Shown here one piece after another: positions 1 to 6,266 of a stretch of DNA of 23,975 nucleotides. A model generated the notes under the pieces. The model had not been told where the DNA came from. It saw only the letters and a list, made by a program, of their open reading frames with translations, and did no database searches. Both the position numbers and the translations under genes were made by a program. Each line of letters opens with the position of its first letter. Position 1 is the first letter of the stretch. The DNA is from an uncultured Oscillospiraceae bacterium (GTDB lineage: Bacteria > Bacillota > Clostridia > Oscillospirales > Oscillospiraceae): NCBI GenBank assembly GCA_900763965.1, contig CAAFMG010000037.1, positions 1-23,975 on the forward strand. The letters are read 5' to 3'.

Positions 1-285
1 CGCGTATGCGGAGCCAATGATGGTTTATCATTGAGACTGCCCTAGCACCGTAAGAGGCTTACCTTCAGACAGAAGAAATTCTACCTGTGTGGTTGGCATC
101 TTGCGGTGCTTTTGTTTTGCCCCAAATTGAGAGAATGAATATTGGCGGTGTGAAACCGTGCAGCTTGACAAGTGCATACCTGCCAGAAAATGGGATACGA
201 CTTTGCGAGGATAAGAGCGAGGCAACGCTCCGGTGAGATTCCGGGGCAGGAACGACATTGGAATAGGGCAGCATAAAAAGGTACG
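1..285. other. Structured non-coding stretch, function unknown
   Basis: I see no convincing gene here, but there are many inverted repeats in a row. The arms are 15-20 with 28-33, 44-55 with 99-110 (12 pairs, one wobble, followed by the T-rich run tttgtttt), 215-219 with 226-230, and 230-233 with 241-244. The hairpin at 44-110 followed by T's could be a plus-strand terminator. Taken together the folds could also be a structured RNA of about 250 nt. Short open frames on the minus strand here lack good ribosome sites. The following stretch 472-740, up to parM, is GC-rich and has no gene that I can support. Confidence 0.3.
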
Positions 286-471
286 TCAGGGGGAATAGGA
301 ACAGCGTGAAAGAAATGTAATAGTTGCTAATTTTTCAATGCGACTTTTGTGGAATATCAATGAAAAATAAGTATCTTTCCCAAAACATCCTAACAAAACC
401 CCGTTTTCACCGCGATAGGTGAAGGGGTATTGTCCCTCTCCATGTACCTTGACAAGTTTATACTCATTCAT
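286..471 (-). CDS. Small hypothetical protein (61 aa), possible gene
   Basis: This minus-strand frame encodes 61 residues beginning MNEYKLVKVHGEGQYPF. The start was chosen because a purine-rich site (gggggaga) lies nine bases upstream of this ATG. An in-frame ATG three codons further upstream would sit directly against that site. The composition is mixed and protein-like, with aromatic, charged and glycine residues well spread, and there is no membrane segment. I do not recognise the family. It points away from parM, so it would have its own promoter. It could be a small accessory gene of the mobile element or a chance frame. Confidence 0.35.
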   Translation of the reverse strand: MNEYKLVKVHGEGQYPFTYRGENGVLLGCFGKDTYFSLIFHKSRIEKLATITFLSRCSYSP

Positions 472-740
472 CTGATACATTCTCCCCCACCCGAGCCAGA
501 AGGCCCTGCGCCATGACCAATTTATGCAAGCGACAAACACGGAACTACACTGCCGGATAGCAACCGGCAAGGCGAGGACGGTGGGGGCAGGACAATGATA
601 CTTCTCGAAAGAGCTGGGCGGAAGCGCAGGGGTGAAACTCCCATGGACTCGATTCGCTGTCGGGCGTCAGATGAATCCAAAGCGCACGGGGGCGAGGGCG
701 AATAGGTGCGCAAAAATCTAAATTTTGAAAGGAAAATCAA

Positions 741-1655
741 ATGAAAACAATCAACAACATCAAAATCATCGGTGTGGATGCCGGGTACGGAAACATGAAA
801 ACAGCAAATTTCTGCTTCCACACCGGCCTGACCGCCTACGACACGGAGCCTTTGTTCACCAAGAATATGCTGGTCTACGATGGCCGCTACTACCTGATCG
901 GTGAGGGACACAAGGCCTACACCGCCGAGAAAACCCTGGACGAGGATTACTACATTCTCACTTTGGCCGCCATTGCCATGGAGCTGAACCGGGAACATCT
1001 GACAGAGGCAGACGTTTATCTCTCCGCTGGGCTGCCCCTCAGCTGGGTGTTGGAGCAGAAGGACGATTATCTTACCTACCTGCTGAAAAAACAAGAGGTG
1101 GATTTTTTGTTCAAGGGGGAACAGTACAAAATTTGCATAGTCGGTGCGGACATTCTTCCCCAGGGGTACGCCGCCATTGCGGACAAGCTGGATGGCCTGA
1201 AAGGAATGACGCTGCTCTGCGATATTGGCAACGGCACCATGAATCTCATGTATCTTCGGGATGGGGATGCCATTCCCGATAAAATGTACACCGAAAAGTT
1301 CGGAACCCAGCAATGTGTGAACGCCGTCCTGGAAGCAGTTATGAACAAGTACCAGGTGGTCATGGACGAGGGCATCGTGGAGTCGTACCTGCGAACCGGC
1401 GAGGCGGATGTCGCCAAGGAATATCTCAAGATCATGAAAACAGCGGCCAGTCGGTATGCCCAGGAAATTCTCCGTCGGCTTCAGGTGCATGATTATACGC
1501 CGTCCCTCATGCAGCTGTATGTGGTAGGCGGCGGGGGTTGCCTGTTGCGGAATTTTGCCAAGCTGGACAGCAGCCGTGTCACATTCGATGATGACATCTG
1601 TGCCACTGCCAAGGGCTACGAGTTCCTGACGGAATATCATCTGAGCAATGGCTGA
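741..1655 (+). CDS. parM: ParM/StbA-like plasmid segregation actin
   Basis: This 304-residue protein belongs to the actin-like ATPases that polymerise and push plasmid copies apart, working with a DNA-binding adaptor (ParR) and a centromere. The actin-fold nucleotide motifs are visible: a first phosphate loop near residues 9-16 (GVDAGYGN), a second near 159-164 (DIGNGT), and a glycine-rich adenosine motif near 257-261 (VGGGG). The length is usual for ParM. The start has a purine-rich site (gaaagga) seven bases upstream. The next gene overlaps it by eight bases, which fits the parM-parR order and translational coupling. Finding a plasmid partition actin in an apparently integrated element suggests an episomal phase or a captured plasmid. 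Exact subfamily (ParM or AlfA/Alp-like) cannot be decided by eye. Confidence 0.85.
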   Translation: MKTINNIKIIGVDAGYGNMKTANFCFHTGLTAYDTEPLFTKNMLVYDGRYYLIGEGHKAYTAEKTLDEDYYILTLAAIAMELNREHLTEADVYLSAGLPLSWVLEQKDDYLTYLLKKQEVDFLFKGEQYKICIVGADILPQGYAAIADKLDGLKGMTLLCDIGNGTMNLMYLRDGDAIPDKMYTEKFGTQQCVNAVLEAVMNKYQVVMDEGIVESYLRTGEADVAKEYLKIMKTAASRYAQEILRRLQVHDYTPSLMQLYVVGGGGCLLRNFAKLDSSRVTFDDDICATAKGYEFLTEYHLSNG

Positions 1656-1986
1656 AAACATTCGGAATATCAAGCTACGCTTGAATCTCGACAAGCCGGA
1701 GGCCAGGAGAGCCTACGAGATTTTGAGCAGCAGCGGACGATCCATGAGCCAGTTTATCATTGCGGCGGTAAATGCCTATGGGGGCTACCTGGACGAGGAA
1801 GAAGCGAAACAGCTCTTTATTCAGCAGGTCAATGATTCTCTGCGAAAGACGTTACTGGAAGTATTAGGGAATGCCATTGTCCGAACTGTTCCAGCGGAAG
1901 CCGCATCGGAAGTTTCATCCGAGAATCAAAAGGCTACGGAAAGAAGTGCGGAAAAGGCTGGGAATTTCCTGAAAAGCTTCTTCTGA
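1648..1986 (+). CDS. ParR-like partner of ParM
   Basis: This 112-residue protein starts inside the end of parM (8-base overlap). Its N-terminal ~45 residues (KLRLNLDKPEARRAYEIL, then GRSMSQFIIAAVNAYGG) resemble a ribbon-helix-helix DNA-binding fold: a beta strand, a helix, then a second helix containing SMSQFI. The C-terminal half is charged and probably disordered, ending in a hydrophobic tail (NFLKSFF). In ParMR systems the ParR adaptor binds centromere repeats through its ribbon-helix-helix part and contacts ParM filaments with its C-terminus, so the layout fits. The assignment rests on position, size and this pattern, not on a recognised signature. I did not see an obvious direct-repeat centromere in the 200 bases upstream of parM. 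Confidence 0.6.
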   Translation: MAENIRNIKLRLNLDKPEARRAYEILSSSGRSMSQFIIAAVNAYGGYLDEEEAKQLFIQQVNDSLRKTLLEVLGNAIVRTVPAEAASEVSSENQKATERSAEKAGNFLKSFF

Positions 1987-2028
1987 CTGCAAGAATCTCC
2001 GAAAATTGCAGGCAAACAGAAAAAATTG

Positions 2029-2050
2029 GCTGCAAATCCTGTAGCTTTTT
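2029..2050 (+). terminator. Weak hairpin terminator after the parM-parR pair
   Basis: The arms gctgca (2029-2034) and tgtagc (2040-2045) pair with one G-U wobble and are followed by five T's (2046-2050). The stem is short, so termination may be partial. It lies about 40 bases after the ParR-like stop codon. Confidence 0.4.
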
Positions 2051-2077
2051 GACAGCAGACGAAAGGCAGATGAGAAT
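2049..2077 (+). promoter_or_regulatory. Candidate promoter for the mobilization genes
   Basis: A perfect -35 box TTGACA (2049-2054) is separated by 17 bases from gagaat (2072-2077), which matches 4 of 6 positions of the -10 consensus. It overlaps the candidate transfer origin, so binding of relaxosome proteins there could repress transcription of mobC and the relaxase gene. That regulatory link is inferred. Confidence 0.35.
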
Positions 2078-2277
2078 GCCATATTTCATCCTGCTGTCAG
2101 GAAAACAGGGAAATTGGGATCAGTCGGAGAAAACGACTCCGTCATCCTCGTTTCCCAGTGGAACGCACTGTGTCCGGCCTGTGTGTCCCATTTTATCCAC
2201 GAAGCCAAGAAGTCTGAGGGTATGTCCTTAGAGGTAATTGGCACAAATCCAGAATCCACACCGCTTCCAGGTGTGGA
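2050..2277 (+). other. Candidate origin of transfer (oriT) upstream of mobC
   Basis: The 313 bases between the ParR-like gene and mobC hold no convincing gene. They contain an inverted repeat tgacagcag (2050-2058) / ctgctgtca (2091-2099). They also contain the octamer catcctgc (2087-2094), which fits the nick-site consensus YATCCTG/Y of P-type (MOBP) relaxases, with the nick expected between 2093 and 2094. A further 8-bp hairpin (2255-2262 with 2270-2277, 7-base loop) lies just before the mobC ribosome site. The position directly upstream of mobC and relaxase genes is typical for oriT. Neither the nick position nor the repeats are proven. Confidence 0.45.
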
Positions 2278-2299
2278 CTACCCAAACCAAAGGAGGTAT

Positions 2300-2557
2300 A
2301 TGAAGAAAAATGACACCAGGCTCCAATTGCGGTTGAGCCTAAAAGAGAAAGAAAAAATTGAACGTAATGCCCAGCGTTGCGGTATGAGTGTATCCGGGTA
2401 TGTCCGGCAATGTTGCCTGGACCGGGAGCCGAAAGGCAGGCCGCCGGATGTGTTCTGGGAGTTGCTGGAAGAACTGTACACTATAACGGCACTTCTCCCC
2501 ATGCCGGAACAGCAGCGGCTTTCCGGGTTGATTCTGCGGTTACAGGAGGCGGTGTAG
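2300..2557 (+). CDS. mobC: MobC-like relaxosome accessory protein
   Basis: This 85-residue protein matches the small MobC/plasmid mobilization relaxosome type. The N-terminal part (TRLQLRLSLKEKEKIERNA, then CGMSVSGYVRQCCL) looks like a ribbon-helix-helix DNA-binding region, and the C-terminal helical part is short. Such proteins bind oriT and help the relaxase nick it. The ATG at 2300 was chosen because a strong AGGAGG site precedes it. The frame is open further upstream, but that extension crosses the candidate oriT and lacks a ribosome site. The relaxase gene begins directly after the stop codon, so the two are one translation unit. Confidence 0.75.
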   Translation: MKKNDTRLQLRLSLKEKEKIERNAQRCGMSVSGYVRQCCLDREPKGRPPDVFWELLEELYTITALLPMPEQQRLSGLILRLQEAV

Positions 2558-3871
2558 ATGGCGACTACAAAGCTATGGCATATCCAGGGACGGCTGAAAG
2601 ATTTGGTGGACTATGTGGAGAATCCGGAAAAGACGGTGAAGCCAGGATTGCAGGATTTCTTCAATGTGTTTTCCTACACCCGGAATCCAGACAAGACAGC
2701 GGGCGGCCAATTCGTCACCGCCATCAACTGCCAGAAAGACATTGCCTTGCAGCAGATGATTTTAACCAAACAGCGTTACGGCAAGGAGGACGGTTATATT
2801 GCATGGCACGGCTACCAGAGCTTCAAGCCGGGAGAGGTCACGCCGGAACAGTGTCACGCATTAGGCGTGGAGCTGGCAAGGCAGATGTGGGGAGACCGCT
2901 TTCAGATCATTGTCACCACCCATCTGGACAAGGAGCATCTGCATAACCACTTTTGCATCAACTCCGTGTCCTTCAAGGACGGCGGCAAGTACAATTTTTC
3001 CAAGAAAGAGTTAAATCGTCTGCGGGACACCTCTGACCGCCTGTGCCGGGAGCATGGTCTATCAGTGGTGGAGCATCCCCACAAAGCCCCATCCCGGCAG
3101 GTGTGGCTGGACGAACAGGCGGGGAAACCCACCCGGTACAACATCTACCGGGCAGATGTGCGGAAAGCCATCGACTGTAACGCTACCGGAAAACAGGTCG
3201 TACAGCACTTGCGGAAGATGGGATACATTGTAGATACCAGAGGAGCGAATCTGAAAATCCGCTTGCCCCAGTATCCACATTTCACCCGGCTGGACACGCT
3301 GAATCCCAGATGGACCAACAAGGGGCTGGAACACCTGATTTATGAGCGGGACATATCTGAGTTTGGCCGCCTGGAACGTCCACAGGTGCTTGAAATCCCG
3401 GACTGGCTGAAATCAGCATACCAGCCCCGGAAACGCACAACGAAGATTTACCGGTTGTATCTCTATTACTGCTATCAGCTGGGGATTTTGCCCAAAGGCA
3501 CGACTTACCACCCGGCAAGTCCACAGCTGCGGGCTGATATACGGCACTTGGATGATATTGACCGACAGACCCGCTATCTGGCCAGTCACAACATCGAAAC
3601 CGTGGAGGAATTGTTGGCAGATCGAGCAGCAAAAGAATCACAGCTGGAAACGTTGACTGCTCAGCGCACCAAACTCCAGAACAAAATCCGCCGTGCCACC
3701 CCGGAACAGAAGATTCTTCTCCGAAAAGAGAAAGCGGAAGTTACTGCCCAAATCACATCACTGCGCAAGGACATTCGTGACAGCAAGGAAATTGAACAGC
3801 GTTCCCTGGAAATCCAGGATACGCTGGATCGTGCTTTTGAAGCGGAGCTTACCGGCAGGAACAGAAAGTAG
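2558..3871 (+). CDS. mobA: Relaxase/mobilization nuclease (MobA/VirD2-like, MOBP type)
   Basis: This 437-residue protein nicks one strand at oriT through a tyrosine and pilots the strand to the recipient cell. The diagnostic metal-binding histidine motif of the Relaxase/Mobilisation nuclease family is clear near residues 122-131 (HLDKEHLHNH). The candidate catalytic tyrosine lies in the N-terminal stretch (FSYTRN, about residue 40). The middle region (about 190-300) is basic and probably contacts DNA. The last ~90 residues are rich in Lys, Glu and Gln and look like a coiled coil. The ATG follows the mobC stop without a gap. The length is typical for mobilizable Firmicutes elements. No coupling protein or mating-pair genes are visible, so the element would be mobilized rather than self-transmissible. 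Confidence 0.9.
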   Translation: MATTKLWHIQGRLKDLVDYVENPEKTVKPGLQDFFNVFSYTRNPDKTAGGQFVTAINCQKDIALQQMILTKQRYGKEDGYIAWHGYQSFKPGEVTPEQCHALGVELARQMWGDRFQIIVTTHLDKEHLHNHFCINSVSFKDGGKYNFSKKELNRLRDTSDRLCREHGLSVVEHPHKAPSRQVWLDEQAGKPTRYNIYRADVRKAIDCNATGKQVVQHLRKMGYIVDTRGANLKIRLPQYPHFTRLDTLNPRWTNKGLEHLIYERDISEFGRLERPQVLEIPDWLKSAYQPRKRTTKIYRLYLYYCYQLGILPKGTTYHPASPQLRADIRHLDDIDRQTRYLASHNIETVEELLADRAAKESQLETLTAQRTKLQNKIRRATPEQKILLRKEKAEVTAQITSLRKDIRDSKEIEQRSLEIQDTLDRAFEAELTGRNRK

Positions 3872-3933
3872 CATGCCTATTTGCATGAAAATCGATAAAG
3901 TTGGAAATCATTGGGAGAAAAGGGGGCAGTAAC

Positions 3934-4197
3934 ATGGAAATTATTCAGGATGATGCGAAGAAGCTGGTACAGGTGTGGCTGAGCCGAAAGGAGAGTGGGG
4001 ATGAGGCTCTGCAAAATCAGTTGAAGCCCATGTATGCCCAGTGGAAGCAGCAGAAATATATGGTGGCGGTATTTCACTCCGGGCAGGGGGATTTGAAGGA
4101 GAACACCCTGGCACTGCTGGCGTATAACAAACGGCGCAGTGCGGAACTGGCGGTGCAGCGGGAGAAGAAGCAGCGGACGGCTGGGCTGGAACGCTGA
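3934..4197 (+). CDS. Small unknown protein of the mobilization region (87 aa)
   Basis: This 87-residue protein begins MEIIQDDAKKLVQVWLS. The start at 3934 is preceded by a purine-rich site (agaaaaggggg), and the frame stays open upstream without a better start. It is rich in Lys, Gln, Glu and Ala and probably all-helical, with an Arg/Lys-rich C-terminus (KRRSAELAVQREKKQR). There is no signal peptide or membrane segment. It lies 62 bases after the relaxase stop and is closed off by a hairpin terminator at 4211-4241, so it is likely the last gene of the mobC-relaxase transcript. I do not recognise a family. A relaxosome accessory or regulatory role is possible from its position only. Confidence 0.65.
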   Translation: MEIIQDDAKKLVQVWLSRKESGDEALQNQLKPMYAQWKQQKYMVAVFHSGQGDLKENTLALLAYNKRRSAELAVQREKKQRTAGLER

Positions 4198-4210
4198 ATG
4201 TCAAACTCAG

Positions 4211-4241
4211 GCGGAGGGGAGAAATTTCCTCCGCTGTTTTT
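4211..4241 (+). terminator. Rho-independent terminator of the mobilization operon
   Basis: The arms gcggagg (4211-4217) and cctccgc (4228-4234) form a perfect 7-bp stem with a 10-base loop, followed by tgttttt (4235-4241). It sits 14 bases after the preceding stop codon and before the next promoter. Confidence 0.75.
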
Positions 4242-4251
4242 GGTTTTGTCC

Positions 4252-4280
4252 TTGCAAAGTTTGGAAACATCGTGTACAAT
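4252..4280 (+). promoter_or_regulatory. Promoter of the BRO-N / rhuM / recombinase operon
   Basis: A -35 box TTGCAA (4252-4257) is followed after exactly 17 bases by TACAAT (4275-4280), a good housekeeping-sigma promoter. Transcription would start near 4287. That excludes the upstream GTG at 4272 as a start and supports the GTG at 4353. Confidence 0.65.
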
Positions 4281-4352
4281 ATTATCTATATAAGTAAAAG
4301 AACAAAAAGATATAATGGATATATGAACCACGAAGAAAATGGAGGCAAAAAT

Positions 4353-5258
4353 GTGAAAGAGATTGAAAATAATGCAATTCAGCTGTTTGAGGAACAGAAA
4401 ATCCGCGTGGCGTGGGATGAAGAACGGGAGGAATGGTATTTCTCCATTGTGGATGTAGTCGGTGTTTTGACGGATCAGGAAACACTCAGAGGTGCCAGCA
4501 ACTATTGGGCGAAGCTGAAAGAACGCCTGAAAGCCGAAGGCGCAGATCAGTTGCTGACAAATTGTCAGCAACTGAAAATGAAGTCTCCCAAGGACGGTAA
4601 ACGATACAAAACCGATGTTGCCAACACCGAGCAGCTTCTGCGCATCATCCAGTCTATCCCTTCCAAAAAGGCGGAGCCGTTCAAGGCGTGGCTGGCCATG
4701 GTGGGACGGGAGCGGATCGAAGAAACCATCGACCCGGAGCAGGCCATTGACCGGGCACTGGAAACCTATCTCAAGAAGGGCTATTCCGAGGAATGGGTAC
4801 ATCAGCGGCTGCTGGCGATCCGCATCCGCAATGAGTTGACGGACGAGTGGAAAAAGCGTGGCGTACAGAAAGGCAAAGAATACGCTATTCTCACAGACGA
4901 GATCACCCGTGCGTGGTCCGGCATGAGTACCCGGCAGTATAAGCAGCTTAAGGGACTGAAAAAGGAAAACCTTCGGGACAATATGAGCGATTTGGAACTG
5001 GTTTTGACCATGTTGGCAGAAGCCTCTACCACTGACATCGCAAAAACAGAACAGCCTCAGGGCCTTGACGAAAATCAGAAGGTTGCCCGCCGGGGCGGCA
5101 ATGTAGCCGGCATTGCTCGGAAAGCACTGGAAGCCGAAACCGGGCGGCCGGTGGTGACTTCGCAGAATGCAGAGAGCTTTCGTCAGCTTGTCACCGACAT
5201 CGTGACCGATGCGGCACAACTGCCGGAGCAGACAGAGGAGGATACAAATGGAAAATGA
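4353..5258 (+). CDS. BRO-N domain protein (phage antirepressor-like)
   Basis: This protein of about 301 residues has an N-terminal BRO-N-like domain (roughly residues 5-110). The segment EEREEWYFSIVDVVGVLTD is typical of this DNA-binding domain of phage antirepressors and baculovirus BRO proteins. It is followed by a helical middle (about 120-230) and a charged C-terminus. The GTG start is preferred because GGAGG lies seven bases upstream. An in-frame ATG at 4323 has no clear ribosome site. The stop lies 11 bases inside the next gene, rhuM, so the two are translationally coupled. Pairing of a BRO-N protein with RhuM recurs in gut Firmicutes elements as far as I recall, but no function is established. 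A regulator or an antitoxin-like role is possible. Confidence 0.75.
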   Translation: MKEIENNAIQLFEEQKIRVAWDEEREEWYFSIVDVVGVLTDQETLRGASNYWAKLKERLKAEGADQLLTNCQQLKMKSPKDGKRYKTDVANTEQLLRIIQSIPSKKAEPFKAWLAMVGRERIEETIDPEQAIDRALETYLKKGYSEEWVHQRLLAIRIRNELTDEWKKRGVQKGKEYAILTDEITRAWSGMSTRQYKQLKGLKKENLRDNMSDLELVLTMLAEASTTDIAKTEQPQGLDENQKVARRGGNVAGIARKALEAETGRPVVTSQNAESFRQLVTDIVTDAAQLPEQTEEDTNGK

Positions 5259-6264
5259 AATTGCCAACCGTGGCGAGATTCTGCTTTACGGCGACGACAA
5301 TGGGAAGGAATTTATCAATGTTGTTTTCAAGGATGAAACCTTTTGGCTGACCCAAAAAGGCATGGCAGAACTGTTTGATTGCTCAACGGATAATATTTCC
5401 CTTCACTTGAAAAATATATACGCTGACGGCGAATTGGAACAGTCGGCAACTACCGAGAAAATCTCGGTAGTTCGCACAGAAGGGACTCGGGAGGTCAGCC
5501 GTACCATCGACCACTACAACCTCGATGCCATCATCGCCGTAGGCTACCGTGTGAACTCCAAAAAAGCCACCCGATTCCGCCAATGGGCGACGAAAACGCT
5601 GAAAGAGTACATCCAGAAGGGTTTTGTTCTCAACGATGAGATGATGAAGAACGGCCGTCCCTTTGGCAGGGATTACTTTGATGAGCTGCTGGAACGGATC
5701 CGGGAAATTCGTGCCAGTGAGCGGCGGGCCTATCAGAAAATAGCGGATGTGTTTGAACAGTGCAGCTATGACTACGACAAAAACAGCGAGACTACGAAAG
5801 CCTTCTATGCCTTTGTCCAGAACAAGCTGCACTATGCCGTCACCGGCAAGACGGCGGCGGAGCTGCTTTCCCAGCGGGCCACTCTGGACAGTCCCACCAT
5901 GGGTTTGACGACCTGGAAGGGGGCGCCGGATGGAAAGATTCTGAAAAGCGACACTCTGGTGGCAAAGAACTACCTGAATCAGAAAGAGCTTTCCCGGCTG
6001 AATCGTCTGGTGACGATGTTTATCGACTATGCGGAGCTGATGGCCGAGGACGAGCAGCTCATGTCCATGCAGGACTGGCTCAGGGAGACAGACCGGTTTC
6101 TTGCCAACAACCGCCGCCAGGTATTGGACGGCAAGGGCCACATTTCCCGGGAGGCGGCGGTGAAAAAGGTCAGCGGCATCTACGAGGAATTCCGCAAACG
6201 GCAGGATGCAGACTATATTTCTGAATTTGACCGCCAGACCGAAAAATACCTCAAAGGAGAATAA
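5248..6264 (+). CDS. rhuM: RhuM-family protein
   Basis: This 338-residue protein is of the Virulence_RhuM family, named after a gene in a Salmonella pathogenicity island. Its biochemical role is not settled. The N-terminal part looks like a small DNA-binding region with a helix-turn-helix feel (TQKGMAELFDCSTDNISLHLKNI, split here as TQKGMAELFDC near residue 35 and NISLHLKNI near 49). The family-typical block HYAVTGKTAAELL follows near residues 195-210. The ATG at 5248 has GGAGGA upstream and overlaps the end of the BRO-N gene. The recombinase starts two bases after its stop. This coupling suggests co-expression with the recombinase. Roles as regulator, toxin partner or defence component are all open. 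Confidence 0.85.
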   Translation: MENEIANRGEILLYGDDNGKEFINVVFKDETFWLTQKGMAELFDCSTDNISLHLKNIYADGELEQSATTEKISVVRTEGTREVSRTIDHYNLDAIIAVGYRVNSKKATRFRQWATKTLKEYIQKGFVLNDEMMKNGRPFGRDYFDELLERIREIRASERRAYQKIADVFEQCSYDYDKNSETTKAFYAFVQNKLHYAVTGKTAAELLSQRATLDSPTMGLTTWKGAPDGKILKSDTLVAKNYLNQKELSRLNRLVTMFIDYAELMAEDEQLMSMQDWLRETDRFLANNRRQVLDGKGHISREAAVKKVSGIYEEFRKRQDADYISEFDRQTEKYLKGE

Positions 6265-6266
6265 CC

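Noticed and set aside
1..740. 5' part of spoVT at the left end of the element
   Set aside because: I looked for the conserved VVIPKEIRR-type start on both strands and did not find it. The left junction must lie outside the window.
522..1694. Long minus-strand open frame opposite parM
   Set aside because: It is antisense to a well-supported ParM gene and shows no recognisable motif or ribosome site.
2114..2299. Upstream extension of the MobC frame
   Set aside because: The extension has no ribosome site and crosses the candidate oriT. The ATG at 2300 has a strong AGGAGG.
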